Shown piece after piece: positions 39,733 to 49,858 of a stretch of DNA of 64,000 nt. Position numbers and translations under genes: made by a program. Within the stretch, counting starts at the first letter, position 1. Each line of letters begins with the position of its first letter. Below the pieces are notes generated by a model. The model ran no database searches and had not been told where the DNA came from. It saw nothing but the letters and a program-made list of their open reading frames with translations. Origin of the DNA: Gaiellasilicea sp033857955 (GTDB lineage Bacteria; Actinomycetota; Thermoleophilia; Gaiellales; Gaiellaceae); assembly GCA_033857955.1 (NCBI GenBank), contig JAWVCW010000006.1, positions 1 through 64,000 of the forward strand, given 5' to 3'.

Positions 39733-41406
39733 TTACCGTCCGACCGCGTAACCCTGCATACCGCGCGGGTTCGCGCCGGCTTTCAGCAGGCCGTCCTGCT
39801 CACGCGCGACCGCGGTGACGCGACCGAGCGTCCATGGCCCCGACACCTCTACATCGTGACCACGACGGCGCAGGTCCTCGACGACCTCGTCGCCGAACCG
39901 AGACTCGACCGTGACGGAGCGCCGAGCGAAGCCGCGCGGATAGAACGACGAGATCAGGTGGTCGGTGTGGAAGTCGGGCGCGTCGATCGCCTCCTGCAGG
40001 TTCGCTCCGAGGTCGACGTGGCGTAGGAAGACGTGGAGCGCCCACTGCTCCTGCTGGTCACCGCCCGGCGTCCCCCATGCGAGGTACGGCTTGCCGTCTC
40101 GCAGCGCCAGCCCCGGACAGAGGGTCGTTCGCGGTCGCGCCCCGGGCCGCAGCGACGAGGGCAGCCCCTCCTCGAGCCAGAACATCTGAGCGCGCGTTCC
40201 GAGCGGCCAACCGAGCGCGGGGATCACCGGCGAGCTGTGCAGCCAGCCCCCGCTCGGCGTCGCCGAGATCATGTTGCCCCACCGGTCAACAACGTCGAGA
40301 TGCACGGTGTCGCCGCGCGTCGGCTCGCCGGCGCCGGGCATGACAGCGGCCCCGACGACAGTGGGCAGCCTCCCCATTCCGGGCACGTGCTCCGAAGATG
40401 CTTCCTCGCCGATCAATGCACGCCGCTTCGCGTTGTACTCGCTCGAGAGCAGCAGCTCGAGCGGCACTTCTGCGTCGCCGTAGAGCGCGTCGCGGTCGGC
40501 GAACGCGAGCTTGGCGCACTCGGTGACGACGTGGACGAGCTCGGCCGGCGAGAGCTCCGCGAGGTCGAAGCCGGCGAGCAGCGCGAGCTGCTGCAACCCC
40601 ACCGGCCCGGCGGCCCAGGGCAGGGTCTTGCAGACGGTCAAGCCCCGGTACTCGAGCGAGGCGACCGGTTCGAGCGACGCGCGCCAGCGCGCCATGTCGT
40701 CGGCGGTCAGGAGGCCGCCCTCGGCGGCGACGAAGCGGTCGATCTCCTCGGCGACGAAGCCCTCGTAGTAGGCGCGCCGGGCCTTCTCGATCTCCTCCTC
40801 GCGCGAGCCGCCGCGAGCCTCGTCGAGGATGCGGCGATAGGTCGCGGCGAGTGCCGGATTCCGGAAGAGCGCGCCGACCTCGGGCGGCGGCAGGTACAGC
40901 TCCCGCGAACCGGGCCACTCGCGCAGGAGCTGCTCGGTGCGCTCGATCGTCGCCCGGATCCCGGACACGAGCGGGAACCCGCCCTCTGCGTAGCCGATCG
41001 CGAACGAGAGCACGTCCTCCAGCCGCCACGTCCCGAACTGCTCGAGCAGGAGCAGCCAGCCGCCGAACGCGCCGGGCACGCAGGCCGCGAGGACGCCGGT
41101 CCCCGGCACCAGGTCGTGGCCGAGCTCGCGATAGCGATCGATCGTGGCGGCCGCCGGCGCGACGCCCTGGCCGCACACCGCAATCGGCTCGCCCTTCTCG
41201 ACGGGCCAGAGGAGCGCCGGCACCTCGCCACCGGGGCCGTTCAGATGCGGCTCGACGACCTGCAGCGTGAAGCCCGTCGCGACCGCGGCGTCGAACGCGT
41301 TGCCGCCTCGCTCGAGCACGGACATCCCCGCCGCAGACGCGAGCCAGTGGGTCGAGGCAACCATCCCGAAGGTCCCGCGCAGCTCCGGACGGGTCGTGAA
41401 GCTCAT
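39733..41406 (-). CDS. ggt: Gamma-glutamyltransferase
   Basis: This 557-residue Ntn-hydrolase cleaves gamma-glutamyl bonds as in glutathione. It is made as one chain that cuts itself before Thr367 (GDTVHLDVVDRWGN), giving a large and a small subunit. MVASTHWLASAAGMSVLERGGNAFDAAVA and the C-terminal PGGDQQEQWALHV match the family. There is no signal peptide, so it acts in the cytoplasm. It overlaps the last ATPase gene of a peptide ABC importer by 4 bases, which suggests cleavage of imported gamma-glutamyl peptides. A divergent GntR gene likely controls the cluster. Confidence 0.94.
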   Translation of the reverse strand: MSFTTRPELRGTFGMVASTHWLASAAGMSVLERGGNAFDAAVATGFTLQVVEPHLNGPGGEVPALLWPVEKGEPIAVCGQGVAPAAATIDRYRELGHDLVPGTGVLAACVPGAFGGWLLLLEQFGTWRLEDVLSFAIGYAEGGFPLVSGIRATIERTEQLLREWPGSRELYLPPPEVGALFRNPALAATYRRILDEARGGSREEEIEKARRAYYEGFVAEEIDRFVAAEGGLLTADDMARWRASLEPVASLEYRGLTVCKTLPWAAGPVGLQQLALLAGFDLAELSPAELVHVVTECAKLAFADRDALYGDAEVPLELLLSSEYNAKRRALIGEEASSEHVPGMGRLPTVVGAAVMPGAGEPTRGDTVHLDVVDRWGNMISATPSGGWLHSSPVIPALGWPLGTRAQMFWLEEGLPSSLRPGARPRTTLCPGLALRDGKPYLAWGTPGGDQQEQWALHVFLRHVDLGANLQEAIDAPDFHTDHLISSFYPRGFARRSVTVESRFGDEVVEDLRRRGHDVEVSGPWTLGRVTAVAREQDGLLKAGANPRGMQGYAVGR

Positions 41407-42395
41407 ACGAGCTCCAGATGACAGGCGACGCTGTGCCCGCGACCGACAAGCCGCAGCTGCGGCACCTCGTCGACCGACCGCGGCGCCGACTTGTCCGCGT
41501 ACTGACAGCGCGTGCGGAAGGCGCAGCCGGACGGCGGCGAGATCGGGCTCGGAATGTCGCCCTCGAGGACGATCCGCTGCCGCAGCCGCTGCTGCGCGGG
41601 ATCCGGAACGACGGCGGCCGAGAGCAGCGCCTGCGTATATGGATGCCTGGGGCGCGCGAAGAGCTCCTCGCGCGGTGCCACCTCAACGATCCGGCCGAGG
41701 TACATCACCGCCACACGATCGCAGAGGAACTCCACCGTCGAGAGATCGTGCGTGATGAAGAGGCACGAGAAGCCCATGTCGCGCTGGAGATCGCGCAGGA
41801 GATTCAGGATCGACGCCTGTACGGAGACGTCGAGGGCCGAGACGGGCTCGTCGGCAACGAGCACCTGCGGCTCGACCGCGAGGGCCCGCGCGATCCCCAC
41901 CCGCTGCCGCTGGCCGCCCGAGAGCTCGTGCGGGTAACGGAAGCGCAGCTCGGGCAACAGGCCGCAGAGGTCGAACAGCTGCGCGACGCGCGCGTCCAGC
42001 GCCTTGCCGCGCGCCAGCTTGTGCAGTCGCAGCGGCTCGCCGACGATCTGCCCGGTCGTCATGCGCGGGTTGAGGGACGAGTAGGGATCCTGAAAGACCA
42101 TGTGCACCTTGCGGCGGTGCGGCCGCAGCTCGTGCCGCGAGAGAGACGTGATGTCCCTTCCGAGCAGCCGAATCGTGCCGGCCGTCGGCTCGACGAGGCG
42201 GAGGATGCAGTTGGCGACCGTGGACTTGCCGCTCCCGGACTCGCCGACGAGGCCGAGCATCTCGCCCGCGGCGAGCGAGAACGTGACGTCCTCCACTGCG
42301 TGGACGACGTCGGTGCCGCCGAGCAGCCGCCCGCCGACCGGGAAGTGCTTGACGAGGCCGGTCACCTCCAAGGCGGGCGAGCTCTCCACGTTCAT
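41403..42395 (-). CDS. Peptide ABC importer ATPase (OppF/DppF type)
   Basis: This 330-residue ATPase has Walker A GESGSGKST, signature LSGGQRQRVGIARAL, Walker B LVADEPVSALD and the H-loop FITHDLST. The C-terminal Cys-rich oligopeptide extension (GCAFRTRCQYADK ... VACHLELV) is typical of OppF/DppF, which often bind an iron-sulfur cluster there. It overlaps the DppD-like gene by ATGA and ggt by 4 bases. Confidence 0.95.
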   Translation of the reverse strand: MNVESSPALEVTGLVKHFPVGGRLLGGTDVVHAVEDVTFSLAAGEMLGLVGESGSGKSTVANCILRLVEPTAGTIRLLGRDITSLSRHELRPHRRKVHMVFQDPYSSLNPRMTTGQIVGEPLRLHKLARGKALDARVAQLFDLCGLLPELRFRYPHELSGGQRQRVGIARALAVEPQVLVADEPVSALDVSVQASILNLLRDLQRDMGFSCLFITHDLSTVEFLCDRVAVMYLGRIVEVAPREELFARPRHPYTQALLSAAVVPDPAQQRLRQRIVLEGDIPSPISPPSGCAFRTRCQYADKSAPRSVDEVPQLRLVGRGHSVACHLELV

Positions 42396-43378
42396 GCGGC
42401 CGGCTCCGCGCCCGGGTGGAAGCAGGCGACGAAGTGCGACGGGCGCACCTCGCGGAGCTCCGGCACGCTCGAGCGCGAGCGGTCGTCCGCCCGGGAACAC
42501 CGCGGTGCGAAGGCGCACGCATCGGGGAGCTCCGCGAGCGAGGGGACCCGGCCGGGGATCTCACGGAGCCGCCCGCTGCCGTCGACGCCGCCGGGCCGCG
42601 GAATGGCCCCGAGCAGCCCGATCGTGTACGGATGCTGCGGGTGCGCGAAGAGCTCGTGGACGGGCGCCTGCTCGGCCTTCCGGCCGGCGTACATCACGAC
42701 GACGCTGTCGGCGATATCGGCGACGACCCCGAGGTTGTGCGTGATCAGGATGATCGCCGTGCCGAGGCGGTCGCGCAGCTCGCGCATCAGGTCGAGGATC
42801 CCGGCCTGGATCGTCACGTCGAGCGCGGTCGTCGGCTCGTCCGCGATCAGGATCCGCGGGTCGCAGGCGAGCGCCATCGCGATCATCACGCGCTGCCGCA
42901 TCCCGCCCGAGAGCTGGTGCGGGTACTCGTCGACACGGCGCGCGGGCTCGGGGATGTGGACGAGGTCGAGGAGCTCGATCGCCCGCGCCCGCGCCTCCCG
43001 CCGCGAGAGGCCCATGTGCTCGCGCAGCACCTCGCCGATCTGCCGCCCGACGGTGAAGGCGGGGTTGAGAGAGGTCATCGGCTCCTGGAAGACGAAGGAG
43101 ATCTTGCGCCCACGGATCCGGCGCAGGTGCGCGGCGGAGGCGGCGAGCAGATCGCTGCCCTCGAAGATGGCCTCGCCGTCGACGACCGCCGAATCGGGGA
43201 GCAGGCGCAGAATCGCCATCGAGGTGACGCTCTTGCCGCAGCCGGACTCCCCGACGAGCCCGAGCACCTCCCCCGGCGCAAGCGTGAACGACATCCGGTC
43301 GACCGCGTGCGTCGTGCCCTGGTCGGTCTCGAACCGCACAGAGAGGTTGCGTACGTCGAGCAGCGGTTCCGCGCTCAG
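42392..43378 (-). CDS. Peptide ABC importer ATPase (OppD/DppD type), CTG start
   Basis: This 328-residue ATPase has Walker A GESGCGKSV, signature LSGGMRQRVMIAMAL, Walker B LIADEPTTALD and the H-loop LITHNLGVV, plus the Cys-rich C-terminal part (CAFAPRCSRADD). No ATG, GTG or TTG occurs near the family's usual N-terminus. The frame could start at CTG 43378, which overlaps the permease stop as CTGA and has a GAGGA ribosome site six bases upstream. That would be a rare CTG start. Longer starts would run through the permease gene. Confidence 0.9.
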   Translation of the reverse strand: MSAEPLLDVRNLSVRFETDQGTTHAVDRMSFTLAPGEVLGLVGESGCGKSVTSMAILRLLPDSAVVDGEAIFEGSDLLAASAAHLRRIRGRKISFVFQEPMTSLNPAFTVGRQIGEVLREHMGLSRREARARAIELLDLVHIPEPARRVDEYPHQLSGGMRQRVMIAMALACDPRILIADEPTTALDVTIQAGILDLMRELRDRLGTAIILITHNLGVVADIADSVVVMYAGRKAEQAPVHELFAHPQHPYTIGLLGAIPRPGGVDGSGRLREIPGRVPSLAELPDACAFAPRCSRADDRSRSSVPELREVRPSHFVACFHPGAEPAA

Positions 43379-44271
43379 CGCCGAGTCCTCGGGTCGAACA
43401 CGTCGCGCAGCCCGTCGCCGAGCAGGTTGAACGAGAGCGAGCAGAGGAAGATCGCAAGGCCCGGGTAGAGCGCAAGGCTGGGCGCCTGGGACAGATACGA
43501 CTGCGCATCGGCGAGCATCACACCCCAGGATGGCGTCGGCGGCTGGACGCCGAGCCCGAGAAACGAGAGGGCCGCCTCGCCGATGATCGCGGCAGGAACG
43601 GTCACCGTCGCCTGCACGAGCAGCGTGCTCATCATGTTCGGGACGATATGCCGACCGAGGACGATTGCGTCCGACGCCCCGTTCACGACCGCCGCGCGGA
43701 CGTAGTCCTCCTCCCGGAGTGCGAGCGTCTCTCCGCGGGCGATCCGGACGAGGCCGGGGACTGCGCCGATCCCGATCGCAAGCGTGGCGTTCAGCAGCGA
43801 CGGGCCGAGGATCGCCGCGAGCCCGACCGCGAGGATGAGGAACGGAAACGCCAGCAGGACATCGGTGATCCGGGAGATCACGAGGTCGGCCCAGCCGCGG
43901 TAGTAGCCCGCGATGAGGCCGATGGGCACTGCGATCGCGATCGCCAGGAGCGTTGCGAAGACGCCCGCCTGGATCGACGCGCGCGCGCCCCAGATGATCC
44001 GGGAGAGGATGTCGCGCCCGAGCTCGTCCGTACCGAGTAGGTGGCCGTGGAAGCCCGGCTTGGTCAGCAGCGCGTCGAAGTCGGTGGCGCTCGCGCTGTA
44101 GGGCGCGACCCACGGCGCAAAGACGGCGACGGCGATGAAAGCGACGGCGACGACGAGTCCGATCACCGCGAACGGACGTCTCAGAAAGCGCCGCACGAGC
44201 AGGCGCCGACGGAGCGCCTGGGGCGAGGCTCGCTGGGCGCGCCCGAGTGCCTCCACCTCGACGATGCTCAT
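43375..44271 (-). CDS. Peptide ABC importer permease (DppC type)
   Basis: This 298-residue permease has six membrane helices and the EAA loop EDYVRAAVVNGASDAIVLGRHIVPN that contacts the ATPase. The N-terminal extension with LLVRRFLRRPFAVIGLVV is typical of DppC/OppC, as is GTDELGRDILSRIIWGAR. It starts at ATG 44271 overlapping the DppB-like stop by ATGA. It belongs to the importer next to ggt. Confidence 0.95.
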   Translation of the reverse strand: MSIVEVEALGRAQRASPQALRRRLLVRRFLRRPFAVIGLVVAVAFIAVAVFAPWVAPYSASATDFDALLTKPGFHGHLLGTDELGRDILSRIIWGARASIQAGVFATLLAIAIAVPIGLIAGYYRGWADLVISRITDVLLAFPFLILAVGLAAILGPSLLNATLAIGIGAVPGLVRIARGETLALREEDYVRAAVVNGASDAIVLGRHIVPNMMSTLLVQATVTVPAAIIGEAALSFLGLGVQPPTPSWGVMLADAQSYLSQAPSLALYPGLAIFLCSLSFNLLGDGLRDVFDPRTRR

Positions 44272-45221
44272 CGGGCTGCCCCGGCCACGCGGATGCGCGG
44301 GTTGAGCAGCGAGTAGGCGACATCGACGGCGAGGTTGACGACGACGTAGCCGGCCGCCGCGACGATCACCACCCCCTGGATCAAGGCATAGTCGCGCTGG
44401 TTCACGGCGTCCACGGTCAGCCGGCCGAAGCCGGCGATCCCGAAGATCTGCTCGGTGATGACCGCACCCGAGATGAGCGCGCCGAGCTGCAGCCCGATCA
44501 CCGTCGTCACCGTGATCAGGCTGTTCCGCAGCGCGTGCACGCCGACGACCCTGAACTCGGACAGGCCCTTCGCCCGCGCCGTCCGCACGTAGTCGGCAGA
44601 AAGCGAGTCGAGCATCGCCGAGCGCATCTGGCGCATCAGCACGGCCGAGAGACCGGAGCCCAGCACCAGTGCCGGAAGCAGCATGTGCCGGAGGTTCTCG
44701 ATCGGGTCTTCGCGCAGCGACACGTACCCGCCGGCGGGCAGCCAGCCCAGGTTGACCGCGAAGAGGATGATCAGCAGCAGGCCGAGCCAGAAATGCGGCA
44801 GCGAGAGCCCGACGAGCGCGAGCATCGTGGAGGCGTGATCCGAAGGCTTCCCGCGCCGCACTGCGGCAATCACGCCGGTGAGGACGCCGAGCAGGGTGCC
44901 GAACAGGATCGAGAGCCCTGCCAGCTCGAGCGTGATCGGCAGCCGCGACACGATGGTGTGCGCCACCGGCAGCTGGCGGGAGTCGACGCCCAGGTCGCCG
45001 TGCAGCGCGAGCCACGCCCACTTCGCGTACTGAATGGGAACCGGCTCGTCCAGGCCGTACTTGTGCCGGATGTGCTCGAGCACGACAGGGTCCCGGTCCT
45101 CGCCGCCGAGCGCGAGCGCCGGGTCGCCTGGGAGCGCGCGTACGCCGGCGAACACGAGGATGCTCGCCAGAAAGATGACGATCAGGGCGGCCCCGGCCCT
45201 TCTCAGCAAGAAGCCGCCCAT
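44268..45221 (-). CDS. Peptide ABC importer permease (DppB type)
   Basis: This 317-residue permease has about six membrane helices and the EAA loop DYVRTARAKGLSEFRVVGVH. The N-terminal LLRRAGAALIVIFLASILVF and LPGDPALAL and the late GIAGFGRLTVDAVNQRDYALIQG are DppB/OppB landmarks. It lies 23 bases after the binding-protein gene and overlaps the second permease. Confidence 0.95.
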   Translation of the reverse strand: MGGFLLRRAGAALIVIFLASILVFAGVRALPGDPALALGGEDRDPVVLEHIRHKYGLDEPVPIQYAKWAWLALHGDLGVDSRQLPVAHTIVSRLPITLELAGLSILFGTLLGVLTGVIAAVRRGKPSDHASTMLALVGLSLPHFWLGLLLIILFAVNLGWLPAGGYVSLREDPIENLRHMLLPALVLGSGLSAVLMRQMRSAMLDSLSADYVRTARAKGLSEFRVVGVHALRNSLITVTTVIGLQLGALISGAVITEQIFGIAGFGRLTVDAVNQRDYALIQGVVIVAAAGYVVVNLAVDVAYSLLNPRIRVAGAAR

Positions 45222-45244
45222 GATCGTCTGCTTCGTACTCTCGC

Positions 45245-46843
45245 CTACGTGGCGTATCCGGCGAACTGGGCCCGGATCAGGCCGTCACCGAACACCTTGA
45301 CTCCGGTCACTTTCTTGGTCACGCCGTAGTAGTTCACGGGGTGCCAGAGGTAGATGAGCGGCCGCTGTGAATGGATGATCTTCATCGCGGCCGAGTACAG
45401 CGTGATCCGTGATTGCTGGCTGACCGACTTGCGGGCGCTGTTCAGGATGTAGTCCAGCTTCGTGTGCGAGAAGCCGGCGTCGTTCAGCGTCCCGGGCGTG
45501 GCGACGAAGCCGTAGATGTTCCCGTCCGGGTCGACGCGCCCCGACCACCCGATGGCGAACGTGTCGAACTTGCCCGCGTCGGCCCGGTTCAGGGAGGAGA
45601 CGAACTCGGTCGGCTCGAGCTCGACGTTGAAGCCGACCTCCTTCACCATCGACTGGATCACCTGGCCCAGCCGGGCGTTGACCGGATCGGTGCCGAGCAT
45701 CAGGCGGACGGTGATCGGTGTCGGGATGCCGGACGCCTTGACGAGCTTCTCCGCCAGCGGCTTGTTCGCGCGAAGGTTGCACTGCAGCTTCTTGGTCGTC
45801 ACGTACCAGGGGCTCACCGGCGAGATCGGATAGCAGTCGGGCAGGTTCAACCCGTTGAAGACGACTCTGTTGATCGCCGTACGGTCGATTGCAAGATCGA
45901 AGGCGGTGCGCAGGAACTGCGAGCGGGCGAGCGGCGTGCCGACATTCGAGTACGGCTTCAGCAGGCCGTTCTTGTTCCCGATGTTCAGCGTCAGGCCCTG
46001 GTAGCCGATGGTCGGGGTCTTGATCACGGTGACAGCCTTGTCCTTCTGCAGCACGGGAACGTCGGTGGACTGGACGCGGTCGACGAGCTGGATGTCTCCC
46101 GCCCTCAGGCTCTGGGTGCGCGAGCTCGGGTCGGTCATGATCCGGAAGACGAGCGTCGCCGCGTGAACCTTCGCGCTGTCGTAGTAGTTCGGCGACTTGA
46201 CGAGCGTGATGTGGTCGCCGGCGACTCGCTCCTTGAACATGAACGCGCCGACGCAGACGGGATTCGTCCCGAACGTGTCGCCGTGGTCGGCGAGCGCCTT
46301 CGGCGACATGACCATGCCGGCGCGGTCGGCGAGCTGTGCCGTCAGCGGCGAAAACGGTTGCTTCAGGTGGAGCACGACCGAGCTACCGCTGACGTCGATC
46401 GAGCTGATCGGCGAGATCTCGCTCACGCGGGTGGAGCCTTTGAAGGTCAGGTGCCGGTCGAGCGACTGCTTGACCGCCGCCGCGGTCAGAGCCGTCCCGT
46501 CGTTGAACTTGATCCCGGAGCGGACCTTGATCGTGTACGTCAGCTTGTCCTTCGAGATCTGCGGCAGGGCGGCCGCGAGCTGCGGCACGATGTTCAGCTT
46601 CGAGTCGAGGTCGTAGAGCTTCTCGCACATGTGCAGGAAGACGACGCGCCCGACGAACGTGCGGGCGAGCGTCGGGTCGAGGACGTCCGGGTCTTCCGCG
46701 AGCCCGATGACGATCGTGCCTCCGTTCCGGATCTGCGGCGAGGTCGCGGACGTATCCCGCGCGCCGGCGACTGCGGTGCCGAGCGCGAGGATGCCGGCGA
46801 CCGCGAGGACGAGTTGCGCGAGACGCGCACCTGGAACTCTCAT
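45245..46843 (-). CDS. Peptide-type substrate-binding protein (SBP_bac_5)
   Basis: This 532-residue secreted binding protein has a signal peptide (LAQLVLAVAGILALGTAVAG). There is no lipobox Cys, so it may be held at the surface another way or secreted. Family 5 motifs are GGTIVIGLAEDPDVLDPTLA, YTIKVRSGIKFNDGTALTAAAVKQSLDRHL and RSQFLRTAFDLAIDRTAIN. Its size suits dipeptide, oligopeptide or glutathione binding. The ATG at 46843 follows GGGAGA. It diverges from the GntR gene; the operator-like repeat is in the gap. Confidence 0.94.
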   Translation of the reverse strand: MRVPGARLAQLVLAVAGILALGTAVAGARDTSATSPQIRNGGTIVIGLAEDPDVLDPTLARTFVGRVVFLHMCEKLYDLDSKLNIVPQLAAALPQISKDKLTYTIKVRSGIKFNDGTALTAAAVKQSLDRHLTFKGSTRVSEISPISSIDVSGSSVVLHLKQPFSPLTAQLADRAGMVMSPKALADHGDTFGTNPVCVGAFMFKERVAGDHITLVKSPNYYDSAKVHAATLVFRIMTDPSSRTQSLRAGDIQLVDRVQSTDVPVLQKDKAVTVIKTPTIGYQGLTLNIGNKNGLLKPYSNVGTPLARSQFLRTAFDLAIDRTAINRVVFNGLNLPDCYPISPVSPWYVTTKKLQCNLRANKPLAEKLVKASGIPTPITVRLMLGTDPVNARLGQVIQSMVKEVGFNVELEPTEFVSSLNRADAGKFDTFAIGWSGRVDPDGNIYGFVATPGTLNDAGFSHTKLDYILNSARKSVSQQSRITLYSAAMKIIHSQRPLIYLWHPVNYYGVTKKVTGVKVFGDGLIRAQFAGYAT

Positions 46844-46914
46844 GGGATTCTCCCTGGGTTCGGACAACGGGCGCTTACGAGCTTCGTATGGCAACGACTC
46901 GCGGGCACTCTAAT

Positions 46915-46945
46915 TTGTATCCAGTTTGTCGTCAAATGGATCCAA
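46915..46945. promoter_or_regulatory. Candidate GntR operator (TTGTATCCA ... TGGATCCAA)
   Basis: Two 9-base arms match as an inverted repeat at eight of nine positions, separated by 13 bases so that the half-sites are two helical turns apart. It lies between the divergent binding-protein and GntR genes, where an autoregulating GntR protein would bind. Its position would cover start regions for both directions. Confidence 0.5.
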
Positions 46946-46946
46946 G

Positions 46947-47717
46947 ATGCGGTATGGTCGCCCGGGAAATGGCAAGCTCGCCCCTTCGCGACGCCGCTCG
47001 CTCGCGGCCGTGACCGAGCAACTCGGCGGATACGCGCTCGTCGACTACATCGCGGCGACGCTGCAGACTCGCGTGCTACGGGGCGAGATACCAAGCGGTG
47101 CGCGGCTACGGCAGGAGACGCTGGCGGTCGAGTTCGAGGTCAGCCGGACGCCGGTGCGCGAGGCGCTGCGCAAGCTTCAGGCGGACGGCATCGTCGAGCT
47201 CGCGCCGAACCGGGGCGCAGTCGTCCGCAAGCCGACTGCCCGGGAGATCCGTGAGGCCTACGAGGTCCGCGCCGAGCTCGAGGGTTTCGCGGCCGAGCTC
47301 GCCGCCGAGCGGATCCAGGAACGACAGCTCGCGTGCCTGCACGAGGCAGCAACCCTCTTCCGTCGCTCGATCGAAGAGCTGCGCGAGCATCGGCGTCTCG
47401 GCGGGGACGGAGCGCCCGACGGGATCGAGGACTGGACGCACGCCAACGACGTCTTCCACCGAGCCGTGCTCGACGCGGCCGGCAACGACAGGCTGCGCCG
47501 GACGCTCGAAGACCTGCACCGCACGATCCCACGCGACCTGACCTCGATCGTCCTCGGCGAGAGCTCGCGGCTGCTCGAGGAAAACGTCGAACAGCACGGG
47601 GCGATCCTGGCGGCGATCGAGCAGCGCGACCCGGCGGCGGCGCGTCGAACGATGGTCGAGCACGTGCGTTCGGCCGGCTCGCTGGTCACGCTGCGCTTCG
47701 AGCAGCGCTCGAGCTGA
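46947..47717 (+). CDS. GntR-family (FadR-type) transcription regulator
   Basis: This 256-residue regulator has the GntR winged helix (ALVDYIAATLQTRVLRGEIPSGARLRQETLAVEFEVSRTPVREALRKLQADGIVEL) and a helical FCD-type ligand-binding domain (about 90-240, with EDWTHANDVFHRAVLDAAGND). The metal-binding His pattern of FCD domains is present. The start is uncertain: ATG 46947 or GTG 47010. It probably represses the divergent importer-ggt operon and responds to a peptide or amino-acid ligand; the ligand is inference. Confidence 0.92.
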   Translation: MRYGRPGNGKLAPSRRRSLAAVTEQLGGYALVDYIAATLQTRVLRGEIPSGARLRQETLAVEFEVSRTPVREALRKLQADGIVELAPNRGAVVRKPTAREIREAYEVRAELEGFAAELAAERIQERQLACLHEAATLFRRSIEELREHRRLGGDGAPDGIEDWTHANDVFHRAVLDAAGNDRLRRTLEDLHRTIPRDLTSIVLGESSRLLEENVEQHGAILAAIEQRDPAAARRTMVEHVRSAGSLVTLRFEQRSS

Positions 47718-47728
47718 AGCTCACGCTG

Positions 47729-48211
47729 CTAGCCGCGCGAGGGAAAGATCAGGCAGGTCGTCGTCCCGTGGGCGAGAAGCTTCCCATTCGCGTCGGTCAG
47801 CTTCCCCTCGGCGGTGGCGACGCGCGAACCCTTGTGGATCACAACCCCTTCGCAGCGGATCAGGCCCGTGTCGGCCGTGATCGCGCGGACGAAGTTCGTT
47901 TTCACCTCGAGCGTCGTGTAGCCGACGCCGGGCTCGAGCAACGTGTGTACGGCGCACCCCATCGCGGAGTCGAGCAGCGTCAGCGCAACACCGCCGTGCA
48001 CCGAGCCGATCGGGTTGTAGTGCTGCGGCCCCGGCTCCATCTCGAAGACGGCGCGCCCGGGTTCTGCCGAGACGCCGTGGAAGCCCATCAGCTCCGCGAT
48101 CGGCGGCGGCGGCAGCTCCCCGGCGAAGATCGCGCTGATGTACTCCATCCCGGAGAGCTTGAGGCCCTTCGCGGCGACCTCACGCGGATCGGCTGCGTCG
48201 ACGTCGGCCAC
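47729..48211 (-). CDS. PaaI-family thioesterase (hotdog fold), second copy
   Basis: This 160-residue hotdog thioesterase has the motif HYNPIGSVHGGVALTLLDSAMG and ends in a GKLLAHGTTTCLIFPSRG strand. It is a paralogue of the protein at 38280-38801 and should cleave an acyl-CoA thioester. The start ATG at 48211 precedes no obvious partner gene. It lies beside a GntR gene (ends converge) and upstream of the ribbon-helix-helix gene on the other strand. The substrate is unknown. Confidence 0.9.
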   Translation of the reverse strand: MADVDAADPREVAAKGLKLSGMEYISAIFAGELPPPPIAELMGFHGVSAEPGRAVFEMEPGPQHYNPIGSVHGGVALTLLDSAMGCAVHTLLEPGVGYTTLEVKTNFVRAITADTGLIRCEGVVIHKGSRVATAEGKLTDANGKLLAHGTTTCLIFPSRG

Positions 48212-48270
48212 GCTCTGACCCTAGCGGGAAGCGGTTGCAGAACCGGCACTCATCCGTGACAAAAGCCCGG

Positions 48271-48296
48271 GTGATGCATGGGTACACATGCATCAC
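48271..48296. promoter_or_regulatory. Operator candidate: perfect 10-bp inverted repeat
   Basis: GTGATGCATG (48271-48280) and CATGCATCAC (48287-48296) are perfect inverted arms with a 6-base spacer, ending one base before the ATG of the ribbon-helix-helix gene. Such a site directly at the start codon suggests autorepression by that protein, or an RNA-level block of translation. GTGACA (48256-48261) may be the -35 box. Confidence 0.7.
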
Positions 48297-48297
48297 G

Positions 48298-48527
48298 ATG
48301 AGTCAGCGATTCCACGTTCTACTGACGACGCGACAGCACGCGATCCTCAACGACGAAGCAATTCGCACCGGCCTGCCGGTCGCGGAGCTGATCCGGCGCG
48401 CGGTCGACAAGACCTACCGGCCGTACGTGCGGCCGGCGGTGCGTGGCGTCGAGCTCAGCGTCGGCCTCTGGCGGAGACCAGACGCCGCTGTCGCGGGCCG
48501 ACGGCCGAGATCGCTTGACGAGCGGGG

Positions 48528-48531
<4 letters not shown>
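48298..48531 (+). CDS. Ribbon-helix-helix (CopG-like) DNA-binding protein
   Basis: This 77-residue protein has the ribbon-helix-helix pattern: a beta strand (RFHVLLTTRQHAIL) and two helices (DEAIRTGLPVAELIRRAVDKTY). Two of these in a dimer bind short palindromic DNA. The basic C-terminal tail (RRPDAAVAGRRPRSLDER) may add DNA contacts. No Shine-Dalgarno site precedes the ATG, and the perfect palindrome lies immediately upstream, which fits self-repression. No toxin gene follows; the next gene is the convergent clpX, overlapping by 4 bases. Confidence 0.8.
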
Positions 48532-49802
<1,271 letters not shown>

Positions 49803-49858
49803 TGTCTCGTTGTACCTCGGATTCGTGAAAACGGCTAGGTCGGGTTAGGTCGGGACTT

